A DNA stretch of 64,000 bases from Halocafeteria seosinensis (lineage: Eukaryota > Sar > Bigyra > Bicosoecida). Shown here piece after piece: positions 22,501-33,770 of the stretch. A program made the position numbers and the translations under genes. A model generated the notes under the pieces. That model was given only the letters and a program-made list of their open reading frames with translations. It had not been told where the DNA came from and did not search any database. Location: assembly GCA_001687465.1 (NCBI GenBank), contig LVLI01000100.1, forward strand, positions 1 through 64,000, given 5' to 3'. Positions within the stretch are counted from its first letter, which is position 1. Every line of letters begins with the position of its first letter.

Positions 22501-23107
22501 TCAGCAGTTTATTTATTTACGATACATGGTCGTGGATGCAACGAGCTTATAAGCTATCGAAACAGCTGCTACCATTTGGGAAATTTTTACGTTTCCATGT
22601 GGACCCTGATGCGCTAAATAAGTAAGCCCTGAATTTATCCTGGAATAATGTTGTCCGTTACACCACATTCTGTTTTACAGGAGGAAATCACACACTTATT
22701 CTGCATGGAATCGGATTTCGGTCTTGGGTGCGGCCGATGTTGTCACACACCCGGTGGTTCGACAAAAATATAGCAGGGAACTGTACCTGATGGATAAGGA
22801 TCTGATAGCACTTCGTGCACCATGGGATCGTATGTCCGGCTTGGTTTTTGTTTTGGTGTCAGCCTCCCATGCGTCTGCCTCTGTTGTTGCAGGTAGCGAC
22901 TTGATAGATTTGCATCGCCAAGGGGTTCGCCACTATGTGCGAGGAGAGTGGGATAAAGCAAAGGAGTTACTAGAAAAGGCGACATCTCTGGGTCCTCTGC
23001 CGTATATCGGAGGAGATGCAGCCGCAAACGCTATCCTGGCGATTATTCAACGTTATGGAGATCAACCTCCATCATGGTGGCAAGGATTTCGTCCGTTACA
23101 GAGCTAG
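19521..23107 (+). CDS. Membrane class III nucleotide cyclase homologue, catalytically degenerate
   Basis: Five exons: 19521-21080, 21144-22021, 22090-22206, 22268-22621 and 22681-23107. They join to 1111 residues with introns of 59-68 nt. An acidic N-terminus is followed by an ion-channel-like membrane region (VPYTCLLMLFVLFSVFGLDI, FFFLIDVAIAAW, and RIMRMMQVLKLGK resembling a channel S4-S5 segment) and a second membrane helix. The linker SVDAHRLVSSPIENMVQMA is typical of protist cyclases. The cyclase domain aligns through LLNQVSSLVHDIVLAWGG, a GLH-like SLHGGW and VVYFSPHFFAA. Against the family motif FCDIRNFT the first metal Asp position is Arg (FVRIRISN). The Asn and Arg of SPNVNMAARL are replaced (SPHFFAAEY). 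The second metal Asp survives in NVHDGW. I infer a pseudo-cyclase with a sensory or scaffold role. Confidence 0.8.
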
Positions 23108-23227
23108 AATGGAATCGACCAATGCTCAGTAACAGTGAAAAACGTGGCGATATCCTACAACCAGTACGCTGCCTTCAAAAACCCTTTGGTGGGAACTACA
23201 AATTCATATACTTGCCGCAGGTGCTAT

Positions 23228-26200
23228 TTACAACTTCAGAGAAAACCCAAAGTTTTTATGAAGCTGTCGCTCATAACGGTCTACATCCACATGCAAAGCT
23301 TCCGTAAGCTGTCGCATTTTGTCAACAGCTCTGTCGACTTCTTTTGGAGTGAACACAAAAATAGAATTTTTAATACCGGTTGTACTTTCGGCATCGTTAA
23401 AGGAAGACTCGGCAATACTCTCTCGTAGAAGTCTTTCCTCCATCACATGTGGATCCAGGTTCAGCTTTTGTTGGACAATGTAGTTCCAAGTGGGAAGAGG
23501 GATAGGCTGTACGAGTACCCCTGTGTGAGACAACTGCCACATAAACTTCCGCGTCGAGTCGTCGACCTCTTCTAGATCTTTGCTAGCCTCTTGATGTAGA
23601 ATACTAATCTCATACTGAGCTTTTTCCCAATCCTTCAATGTCGCTCGTACTTGCCTAAGGTGGAAAATCCCTAAGGCAGTGTAATATGCCAGCTTTAGGA
23701 AATCTTGCATCGTCTCAGGTGTGCGCATTGCTAGCTGCAAAGAATAAATCAAATCAAGACGCATACTTTAACATACAGCCATTTAAGAGCACACAAACAT
23801 ACCATGTGCTCAAACATGTCCCTATACGCATCACTGCCCATACTTAAGCAGCTCTGAATTCGGGCAATGAGTCGCTCGTACTTCTCAAGCTTCTCCCGCG
23901 CTACGACTTTGCTTTCTGCTCGGCGCAATCGAGCGCTCGCTTCTTTTGCACCAGAACTCGAACCTGTCATTTCATCCTCGAACGTGACACCCTGCCCTGA
24001 AGTCCTCAAAGGAGACCCCACATTAAACTGATAAGAAGTGGATGCAGAACCTAAAGAACTAAGGCGCATTTGAGACGCCTTGGAAGAGGAGCCTGTATCT
24101 TTCCAAGGGTTTTTGACGTTCGAAGAAACGCGGTACCCAGAGAGTGCTAACCGACGATTGGTTTGGAGAAGTTTTATGGTGTCACTAGTGCCTAGAGAGG
24201 TTCTGCTGCGATTCTTAAAGAGACTGCTCTGGATCTTCTCCAGAGAAACGCTCTTGCCTTTCAGCGAAGACTGCGATTGAGAACGTGAAACTGACTGGGT
24301 AGAATCCCCCGTTTCTCGCTGTTTGAGTTGTTGCTTCGACTGTTCGCCCACGTTCGTGGGTAGATCTACACTGGATTTCGACTTCTCTTGGTCATGTTGG
24401 GCAGTAAGCGACTCTTCGATAGCGTACCCGGCTTCGCTAGACTGCATCGTCATATTCAATGCCGTTTCATCAACCAGGCCCGATTTCAGCGCCCATTTGG
24501 TTGTTTTACTTTTGTCAACCTGGTTTATCCGAAGATACCACGGTGTTCCTTGTACAACGTGGGACAGAGGCAAAAATGCTCCTATAGGGCCTAAGGTCTT
24601 CAATGCCGCAGCAGTTTTTTCTGACCCCCCACGGACTTGGTCCATGAGCTGAGTGACATCAACAAAATGAGGCGCAGTGCGGTAGTCCTTCATACTTAGT
24701 CGAGCAGATACAACACCAATATCTAGCGCACCAGCACCGGGAAGGATTTTGAAGTCTAGGTCTAGCTTGCCAGTTTTACCATCGTCGTTATTTTGCGCAG
24801 TTTCGTTTTCCGAAGACAATTTACTCTCCCCATCATGCGAGCTTTTCATTTGGGTAGTTTTGCGCGAATTATTAGCTACAAGGTCAATGCTTGCAGTTGA
24901 GAGGGAGGATATCCCTTCTTTACTTTTTCTTCTAATTCTCTCTAGCAACTTCGAGGCCACTCTTGCGACAATCGAGGCAGATGTGTGTTTCCTCCACTCT
25001 TTCGCGCTGGAATATCTTGTGTGTCCTCCGGCAGGTTTCGCAGTGGTGCGCGGCTCGTCTTCGGCGTATTTGGTTTGATAGGACAGATAACACAAACTTT
25101 GCTCAGGACGTTCTAGCTTTTGTTCTGCGTAAATGCCTTTTGCTTCTTTCATTATTTCTTTCTGTGTCTGTGGAATCCTAGCCCGTTGCTTCTTCTGGGA
25201 TTCTCTTTTGGCATTATTGACTACCAATTGCTTCACTGTTGATTCCTGTTTCACTCCCAGCCCATGAATCATGCGAGCGGCTTGTTTTTCTCCAAAATGC
25301 TTAGCAACCGTGACAAAGAGAGCGCGATTACGCACAAGCGTAAGCGAATTGGTCCACAAACTGCAAGACAAGACAGACCTCGTTAACATACGAATTGAAC
25401 ACTTCGGTCAAAAGTTTGCGTCCATACCTTTGAGGGGAGGTGTACTTATAGAACATATCCTTAAGTCTTATGCGAATATCCTTTCTCAACCCGCTTTCGA
25501 TTCTCCCCAAAAGCTGCTCCACATTACGCGAACGTACTTCCTCCAGCATGCGCATCATGATGGAAGCGTGACGCCTTGCTAGTGGTTGGATGGCTTTGCA
25601 GAAGCTGAAAATAGGGGAAAGTGTTAGCAATGTGGAAATGACACACACAACCATATATCTCAAACTTACATTGATCTTGCAGATTTTGCTAGCTCCTTTG
25701 CTTTTTCTTCGTCCTCTTGTATCTTCTCCAGGAATTCTCGTTGGACTTGATGGGTGCCTTCATAACTAAGCATCTCAAATGATTCGAAATCACTAAGAAC
25801 ATTCTGTTTTAGTCGGAGATATGCTTTCTTCTTTGCAGTTACAAGTTTATCCTTCTGAACAAGCTCCTCTAACGTATATGTAAGAAGCCGTTGACGAAGA
25901 TTACTCTTTTTTTTCCCTTTCTTATTCAAACGTTCACGGTGTTTATCACTAATGGGACCGTCTGCAAACGAGCTAAAATCGGTGGTGTCCTTTTTTGCGC
26001 GATCCGAAACAGTACTTTGTGCTAATTCTATCTGGTTCCTCATTTTCTGACGAAACTGTTGAACTCGATAGGCTGGATTGCCTCCAACATCCAGCTGCGC
26101 GGGGTCCGCATCGACTGTCATGTTTCCCGCGACAACAGCACTGTGCACACACAATACAGTGATGCATTCAATTTCTTATACCTTCGGGATGTTCGTTTAG

Positions 26201-26719
26201 TACACACCTTCGTGGCAAAACGTCTTTTTCGATAGCTTTGCGATAACTCATTTCGGCAGTTTTGGAAAACTGGGGTGGACCCACCAGTAAGGCACCTTCT
26301 CTGGCCACCAAATCATTCAGGCTTCGTTCCACTTGAGAATCCAATTCCGTTTTATTTTGGCGAGTCGCGTATTTCGCGCTAAGTTGTTTCAACATTGAAA
26401 TTTCATCATCCTCCTCAACTTCCGTTTCTGCGGAATCCTCACTCTCTGAAGAAGCCGTTTGCTCAGGTGACCGCCGCTGTTTATCATCAGGGGTCCTCGT
26501 CTCCGATTCCATGTGGTATGTGCGTTGCGTGTCATCGGCTTCCGCGGAGGAAGACACGGACTGCGTATAGCCCTCGTACGAGTGCTCTTCGAAACTTCCT
26601 GACCCTGTGGTGTCGTCTGAGTCATCCTCTTCGTCGTGGGAAGGCGGTGGTGGAGACATTGGCGGTGGAGGAGGATCCCTACCGGACCTCGAGCTTGGAG
26701 TGCTCTCTTGTTCAGTCAT
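23228..26719 (-). CDS. Unrecognised large protein, five exons
   Basis: Exons 26208-26719, 25670-26140, 25428-25604, 23803-25360 and 23228-23734. They join to 1074 residues with ATG at 26719; the four introns are 65-68 nt. I do not recognise the family. The N-terminus is proline-rich then strongly acidic (EEDDSDDTTGSG). A long basic helical stretch follows (RQRLLTYTLEELVQKDKLV, KELAKSARSI). Residues around 480-560 look globular (DFKILPGAGALDIGVVSARL, PWYLRINQV). A Ser-rich segment comes next. The C-terminal 250 residues are helical (MQDFLKLAYYTALGIFHLRQ). No signal peptide or membrane helix is visible, so it is probably cytosolic or nuclear. It sits tail to tail with the cyclase gene, 120 bp apart. 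The uniform introns and exact phases support a real gene. Confidence 0.8.
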
Positions 26720-27141
26720 CGTGGATCTGAAAGGTAAACGCGAGCTGAGAGACGCTTAACAGCAGCATCAACGCGCGTTCAGGAAGTCAAAATGACACTA
26801 TGCTCAATAAGTATAGTAATGCAGACTTTTATGCACCCTGGTTCCACCAATCAAATACGATTATAAAATGCCATCAACTCGTCGAATTTTGGTTTGCGCT
26901 GCATCAAGTCAAGGAGGCCGCAAGTTGCGACTCCTCGCTGAGAGATACCTCGCCGCCAGCTCGGCCACTCCCGCAGCGACTCCGAAACGAAGATGGCTTC
27001 CTTGACAACAAAAATTGCCTATTATGGCCACTATAGATTGGTACGTAAAACCGAACATATAAACGTATATTGATGTTTGGTATATGGAACCGTCAAGATG
27101 CCCAAATTGGCCACCCCTCGAAGCATCCGAAAGGGGAGGAT
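26720..27141. other. Intergenic region, no gene seen
   Basis: 422 bp between the start of the five-exon gene and the 3' end of the RING gene, both minus strand. It must contain the promoter of the former. No other feature is visible. Confidence 0.5.
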
Positions 27142-28533
27142 TTATGTGGCTGCACTGGCAGTGCAGACCTTTTGCGCTGCTTCTTCAGCGCGAGTGCTAT
27201 GTCCTTCCAAAAATGCCTCTCGCCAACGGTCGAAAGCTTGCATCGATAAATTCTTAGACTCGTTGTATTCTTCATCTGTCGTGGGCAGTTCATTCCGGCA
27301 AACCGGGCAGGTATTGTGCTCTTTTAACCATTGTTCACAACACTCTCTGTGGAACCAATGAGCGCATGGGAGAGCCCAAACAGCATCTTCCCCATTATCC
27401 ATGGGGGTATCTTCTGTTTGATTGTTTTCGTTTTCATTGGAAGGACTCCAAGGGAACTCCTCTCTGCATACTGCACACTGCTCGTTTTGCCCCTTGTGTG
27501 GAGATGCGGATGCAATACTGTGGTTGAGACAGGGCAATTTATTCAACACCTCGTTCGAAGTGCTATGCGCAGGAGCTCCACCAGGATGCTGTTGCATCAG
27601 TTCGTTTACGATTTCGTCCATATCTCCAATGACGTAATCCCCGATTCGCATATGCCGGCGTCCTTCCTCACTAGCATCGTCACCCACATACGCAACTCTA
27701 CTTCCTCGACCCTGAGCCATCATCATAAGCATATCCTCGAAGAAGGAGTCCAACGAATTGCTGTTGTGGTCTCCTTGGGTCCGAATACGCTCTACTCGTC
27801 GAAGCGCATCACGAAGACGTAATCGCAAGGAGCCTTGCTGCCGTGAGCTATCCGTGGCTCTTGAGCCTGAAATGTTGGCGACATTTGCAGAGGAAGTCAC
27901 TCCACCAGAAGTAGATCCTGCTGGCGGAGCACTCGTGTCTTCCATATCTTCTTCACTGGTAGAGCCATCCGACTCATCAGCTTGCTCAGCATTTCGTCGC
28001 GAAGCTATGATACTGGACAGAGTGTTTACCCGATGGGGACTACGGCCGGCCTGCGACCGGGTGTGCATTCGAGTGGGGCGGCTGGTTTCCTCGGTCCCAC
28101 TGTCTCCACTTCTTGCAGCAATAGCTCGTAAGATACCGGGTAGAATAGGAGGAGTAAACACACTCGGATCATCCGGAGCGTTCGGTTGTTCTATAATTTC
28201 GACAAAATCGCCTTCGCACTGTACGCATCACCATTGCAACACCTTATCAATGCTATGCGGGCAGCTTCAACTACATCACGTGGCTTGAATAAGACTTACG
28301 TCATTGCACGTATATACATCACAATTGGGGTTCACCCGAATTTGTTTCCTGCACCAGTCAACAAATCAAGTACACCACAGATCGTTTTAGAGTGCCCTTC
28401 GTTGCAACGGCACATCTTCTTGGCGCTTAACGTACTGGCACTGATGGCACCACGCCGGGATCGGAACAGAGCTCGAGTTGCTCGTCGTTCCTCCATTGGT
28501 GGTTGTCTGAGCGTTCGACGTTTCGGAAGACAT
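27142..28533 (-). CDS. RING-H2 E3 ubiquitin ligase, RNF115/126 type
   Basis: Three exons: 28436-28533, 28300-28348 and 27142-28218, joining to 407 residues with ATG at 28533. Splicing assembles an N-terminal zinc ribbon, WCHQCQKQIRVNPNCDVYTC then NDCEGDFVEI, whose CxxC...CxxC pattern is that of the RNF115/126 (BCA2) family. The C-terminal RING-H2 reads CAVC, then CAHWFHRECCEQWL, then CPVC, with the C3H2C3 ligands in place. The ligase transfers ubiquitin from an E2 to substrates; in animals RNF126 acts in BAG6-dependent quality control. The loop between the second and third RING ligands is about 35 residues and acidic, longer than usual. The middle is Ser/Gly-rich low complexity. The short 49-nt second exon carries half the zinc ribbon. 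Confidence 0.9.
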
Positions 28534-29272
28534 CGTTTTGTTTTGTCTGCTCGCTGCCGTCGACGAGAGGGAGCCTTGTATAGGAGGTAGATATTAGGTA
28601 AGCCTCGATGCGCTCAACAAGCACTTGCTTGAGACTCTCTCTTGAGTTTCTGTATGTCTGCACCAGGGAGTAAGACACATAATGAACCATGTAATTTTAA
28701 CCATTGTCAGCGTTGCGGCCACTCTATTGGAGCGAAAAGAGGAGCATAATAGAGCAAAATGATCAATCTTCAAGCAAAACAGCGTGGATCAACACCGCTT
28801 CCTTCCCCCTTTAAATCAAGGTTAAATACCCTTCATTCACACCATCATCCCCTTGATACGGTTCTATAGACAATTATGCACGCTATATATGTGGTAAAGG
28901 AGGGATAGATCGTATGGCAGAAGAGGAAAAGACAGGCAAAGAATACATTCTCTACGACTCAATACATTTGATACCTACCTATTGGCAGTATCCGGCTACT
29001 TATGACCACTCACACTGAGTGCACGTTCCCACTGTCGATCATAGAGGGAAAAAAATGTTGACATTCCATGTGACTTCGCGGATGATGAGGCCCTCATGAG
29101 GGAAAACCATGACTGACCATTGTTAGCAAACAATCAAATCGTTCACTTTGGGCATCCACAAGTTGGACCACAACGTGCCTTACGTACAGTGAGACTTTGG
29201 GGATGCATATTTGATATCCAACCGTATAGATACTTTTATTATACAGAATAGATTGATATGTATTGAAGCGAG
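28534..29272. other. Divergent intergenic region
   Basis: 739 bp between the RING gene (-) and EAF6 (+), so it holds both promoters. No coding frame with family features and no RNA gene is seen. Confidence 0.5.
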
Positions 29273-29975
29273 ATGCAACAAAATCGTGTAAATGGCTCTG
29301 CCACGGAGGCAAATGTGCCGAATGGGTACCAACAGCACCGCCAAGGAGAGAGTTTGATTCCAAACACGGGGTTATCTTCTTCTTCAGCAACTCAACCTCG
29401 GTTTTTCGTTGGCCAGGGTAACTCCGGAGGCGGCACTGGCGTCCCCATCCGCGATGAACGAGTACCGAAGGCAGCATCGGCACCGATGAACACTCAAAAG
29501 AGGCTGGAGGAGTACGAAAATCGCCTGTATGATGCATTGGAGCTTATCGAAGATAGGCTTTTTGAGGCGGAAGGGGACTATTTGCAGAAAACACAGACCC
29601 AGGGCAACTTATGCGTGGGGTTCGATCCGAACGAAAAGATAAATTCGAGACGGAACTTGGACGAAAACAGGATCTTTTCACAGAGCAGTATTACATCACC
29701 AGTGGCCGTAGAAAATGAAGCTGGGGGTGGAGGAGGTGGACTATATGGACAGCAAGGATTTGCAGTGGCTGATGTTAATGATACGCAAAGTGCTTATGAA
29801 GGGTATAGGTATGTGATTCATATTGTACGGTTGTGTGGCTGGTTTATTACCCACTGAACGATAGTGATTCCACAGTGGAAAGAGGTTATCAGCTCGAAGG
29901 CGGGGAAAGGAAGGCAAACGAATGGGAAAACGCCCCCGAAGGAGGGAAGATGAGGATGATGAAGACTACGCGTGA
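29273..29975 (+). CDS. EAF6: EAF6, histone acetyltransferase complex subunit
   Basis: Two exons, 29273-29808 and 29876-29975, with a 67-nt intron (GTATGT...TCCACAG), joining to 211 residues. The core ELIEDRLFEAEGDYLQKTQT, then GNLCVGFD and ENRIFSQSSITSP, matches the Eaf6/MEAF6 signature (E..I...E..YL, GN...GFD, RIFS.SS.T). Eaf6 is a small nuclear subunit of NuA4- and MOZ-type acetyltransferase complexes. After splicing the C-terminus becomes a basic tail (KRLSARRRGKEGKRMGKRP) ending in acidic residues, typical of the family. The unspliced frame instead reads into a stop, which supports the intron. The N-terminal 80 residues are Gln/Ser-rich and variable. Confidence 0.88.
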
Positions 29976-30206
29976 TATACACATACAGCTTTGGGAAGTG
30001 ATATTTGGAGTGCTGCTATAGGTACTGGGGCGACTTGTTCATCCTCAAAGGATGGAAACGTCGCTTCTGTGTTTGATCTAACGCCTCATTGTAGGCTCTA
30101 ATATAGTAGAGTAGACTGCTCGGTGCTGTTCAAGGCTGCAAATGATAGGGAATCCGCTCAGCCATATGCTCTTTTTGTACAAGAATTGTTCTGTATATGC
30201 CTATTG

Positions 30207-32283
30207 TCACCTAGCCGTCTCTTTCTGTGCTAATGAAGGGGCGCATACGCCCACGCTGGCAATGTAGCCATTCTTGGTGACTTCGAAAAGAAGTGAAGAC
30301 GACATATTATGAACAACGTTGGGAAATGAGTCCTGGGAGATATCCGCCGTACACCTTGTTTCCGCAATAAATTCTTCGTTTTCGACCATCCCATACTGGC
30401 ATAGTTGCTCTCTGACGGTTTTCCACGGCGATGACAAGTCAACAATCATTTCCGATTGGTTTTGTTCCTTTGCTGATCCAGTAGAATGACGTTGCGAGGG
30501 GACCAATCGCACAAAAGTCCGGCATTTTGCAGTACTTGCGAACATTGGATGGCCAGGCATACTTTGGCTTAGCCAAACCTCAGTGATGAACGGGGAATCT
30601 GCCTCTAGTAAACACTCCGCTCCTAAGCGAGCGTATACGTACCACTCCCCAATACGGCGACCATTCTTAACTTGATTTGCGCAATCATGGCGAACGTAAT
30701 CGCAAGGTCCAAGTGCGGATAGCAGTTCCTGTTTGGAGCATCCAATAGGTACTAAACATTCGGACTCCATCCAAGCAATATTGGGCGACAGAATCTGTCC
30801 GACTAAGTTTTCGGGGGAAACGGAACCATCCACAATTGTCCCAGTAATGACGACGTCCGACCTGGACGCTGTGAATGATTCTTCGAAACTCTTAGAGGTC
30901 GCCACTGGGTTGGTGTGTCCAGTAATCGCTTCCAAATTATGCGGCCGAAGTCTTACTGCAGCTCCGGCTCTGCTTTGTTGTCGGGCTTCATATAGTAAGT
31001 TCCACTTCTGCAGATTACAAATATAGTCAATGACGTTCTATGCAAAGGAATAGCTCCGGAATTTACGAATCATTATACCTACCCAATTGCACTCGTTCGA
31101 GTATAGGATACCAGGAGATGTGTCCGTTTCGTAGCTAAGCATTATGTCACTAACTATCAATGGATCACCATCCTGCAGTGCAAGCAAAATGAAGAAAACG
31201 GACTATTGCTTGCTAATGTCGAGGTGGAAGTAAAAGGAAGCGGGGCACACTCACCTCCCAGTTGAATACGATGGTGTCCAGCTGGAGTTCCTCCGAGGCA
31301 TTATTTTTCTCACTGGTCTCAACATATTGGTTTTTCAACTCATTGAAGACTTCAACACTTAAGGAGCATAATAGAGTACCTCCAGGTACGGGAATAACGT
31401 AAGTTTGGTTTCTAGTGCAAAGGTAGCCCGTGCTGGTACCAGCAAACGCCTGGAAGATTAACGTCTCCCTAACTCGGAACAAACGTGTCAACAACCTCGG
31501 CGTTTGAGACACTTACATGATAAAGGTCATACAACTTGTTGGTACGTAAAGCGTGAATACCGATGCGCAATTTCAGTAACGCCTGGTCATAGACGTGTAC
31601 TCGTTTCAGCCTTTGATCATTTCCGTCGAATAGCAACTGCCGAGATTCACAAGCACGATCGTAGTTACATTCCATGACGGGATATAGCTTCCAAAGGGTT
31701 ATTCCGACCCGTTTGCTTGCGAAAAGTCCTTAAATGCACTTACATTAATATTCCTATCTCGGAGCTTGACTATAATGGGCGATCGAAGTGGGTCTTTCAT
31801 GTTACATGAAATCTGAAGTTGTTCGGCCGAACGCGATTCGCCATCGGGATTCCCAGTGCCCATCGGCGTGCCATTCAGAAGCACGCTCGATGTTTGAGTA
31901 GTCCCACTATTACTTTTGTTTCCTGATGCTGCTGCTCCCCCGGACTTCGTGGGAGAGCTGTTGAAATGATCGGTGTCGTAAAGTACACCAGTTCCAGCCG
32001 CGGTGCGTTGTTCAACTTGCTTGCTCTCAGGGCTTTCCTGTTCTCCATTGTTGTTCTGCGGGATCATACCATAGCAACTTGGCGTGCGCATGGGGAACAT
32101 GTGGGCGGATGAATCGACTAAGATCAGCATGGACCCTCCAAACCTCGCTCCAGGCGCTATACGGACCGTGACAGTTAATTTCACAAAAAGCGCTGTACGT
32201 ACTTGGAGAAGTATGCCCATTACCAGGTACAATGGAGCCCCGAGCTCGAACTGTCCGAGGCGGGCTCCAGGGACGCATTGCAT
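30207..32283 (-). CDS. PHAF1: PHAF1 (UPF0183) family protein
   Basis: Exons 31744-32283, 31517-31636, 31255-31449, 31083-31172 and 30207-31007, joining to 581 residues. An optional intron at 32056-32202 (GTACGT...CCGCAG) would give 532. PHAF1/C16orf70 is a WD-free protein linked to phagophore assembly in animals. Family landmarks are LGQFELGAPLYLVMGILLQ at the start, NLLFDGNDQRLKRVHVYD (human LLFDAFNQRLKVIEVYD), an FPGTHP-equivalent region, ELLSALGPCDYVRHD (human SMLGSPHKVFY), and LFEVTKNGYIASVGVCAP (human FEVMQNNHIASVTLYGP). An Asn/Ser/Gly-rich insertion of roughly 100 residues lies between the first and second blocks. Its start codon is 282 bp from the divergent ISY1 start. Confidence 0.88.
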
Positions 32284-32565
32284 TTCTGTGTGAGCTATTC
32301 CCACCTAATACGACACCAGTCCAAACGCCGCCAATATTTCCCAACAATCCCGTAGTCCAGTCGACTTGGTCAATAACGGGCACTTCGCTTCAGCAGAGGC
32401 GACAATCTTTTCACACACTTGATAAGGAGGACATTTTCGGAGGCCATTTTACGGGGTATACAGGGTGTTTCTGACCGATTTGGTAATATAATTGGATAAA
32501 TAATTGTATACAGAGTCTGGTTCAATCTATCCGTTAGGGGATTAGCCCGAATAAAGCAACGAAAA
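32284..32565. promoter_or_regulatory. Shared divergent promoter interval
   Basis: 282 bp between the start codons of PHAF1 (-) and ISY1 (+). Both promoters must lie in it; no motif is claimed. Confidence 0.4.
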
Positions 32566-33667
32566 ATGGCTCGTAACGAAGAAAAAACCAATGCCATGCT
32601 CAACAAATGGTTGAGTATGAAGCAGGAACACGCCACAGGAGGACCTGAACAGTGCGTGATCAATCATGTCGCACCGACAGCATGTGTCCCCACCTATGCC
32701 CTTCCCTTTGAGTGTGCAGACGGCGCCCTTATCTGGCTTCGGAATGCAATAGTCTCCCCGATGCTGAAAAATTTAGGCGACAAATTGTAGGGGAAATAAT
32801 GAGAAAGGTCACAGAAATCCAAAATGGTGCGTCGTTAGATGCCTAAGAGGCTTGAACGAGCGCTCAGACCTAATTCTTTGTCCTTTGCTTTGTGCAGCCG
32901 GGTTAGGCGAGGCTCGTATTCGAGATCTAAACGATGAAATCAACAAATTATTCAGGGAAAAATGGCATTGGGAGAGACAAATCAAAGCGCTTGGAGGGCC
33001 AGATTACACTCGGATGAATGCCGCCAGTAAAGCCCTGGACTCTGATGGAAAAGCCATTCCCGGAGGCGGTAGCTACAAGTATTTTGGAGCTGCGAAGGAC
33101 TTGCCAGGCGTCCGTGAATTGTTTCAAGCCTCCAGTGCACGTGCTGCCAAGCGTACCCGAGGGGAGCTGTATAAGGCAATTACACCGGATTATTACGGCT
33201 TCAGAGATGAGGAAGATGGCGTTCTTGTGGAGGCAGAAGCAGCCGCTGAGAAAGAATTGCGGAAGCAATTAGAAGAAGACTGGAAGAAGGAGCGTGACCA
33301 GCAGAAACAACACAAAGCTGAGTTACACCGCCAGGCACGTGAGAGACCGAATATCAAAGCCCTTGGAACGAATGAGAATGCGAAATCATCTGGCAAGACC
33401 GAAATTATCACACTAGGAGGAGATCATGAATCAGAGAGTGAAGAGGAGGAAGACAATGCTGACTCGAGAAGTGAACGCATCGGTTCCATTTTGGAAGGCA
33501 CTGCGGCCTCGGATGCCAATGTCAGGAGCCACGTCCGCGTGCCAAGTCAGGAAGAAATATCCAAGTTACTTGTTCAGAAGAAAAAACAGCTTCTCATGCA
33601 GAGGTACGCATCATCAGATTTACAGAAGACTCAATATGAGTCTCAAAGTTTATTGAACCAAAAATGA
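32566..33667 (+). CDS. ISY1: Pre-mRNA splicing factor ISY1
   Basis: Three exons, 32566-32651, 32720-32826 and 32898-33667, joining to 320 residues. The spliced protein begins MARNEEKTNAMLNKW. It then gives RRPYLASECNSLPDAEKFRR, GLGEARIRDLNDEINKLFRE, KALGGPDYTRM, YKYFGAAKDLPGVRELF, DYYGFRDEEDGVLV and VPSQEEISKLLVQKKKQLL. All are near-diagnostic ISY1 blocks in the family order. ISY1 is a component of the NTC (Prp19) complex acting in the first catalytic step of splicing. The acidic stretch before the C-terminus is also usual. Exon 2 is only seen by changing frame at both introns, and the result restores the family sequence exactly, so the model is firm. Confidence 0.95.
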
Positions 33668-33770
33668 GCACATGGAACAAACTACGGTGGCAGTCCCAAG
33701 ACTTGTGATGTAAACCTGCAGCACACATAGCCTTATGTTGCAAGGTATTCTCATTACGTAGGCGTTAACC

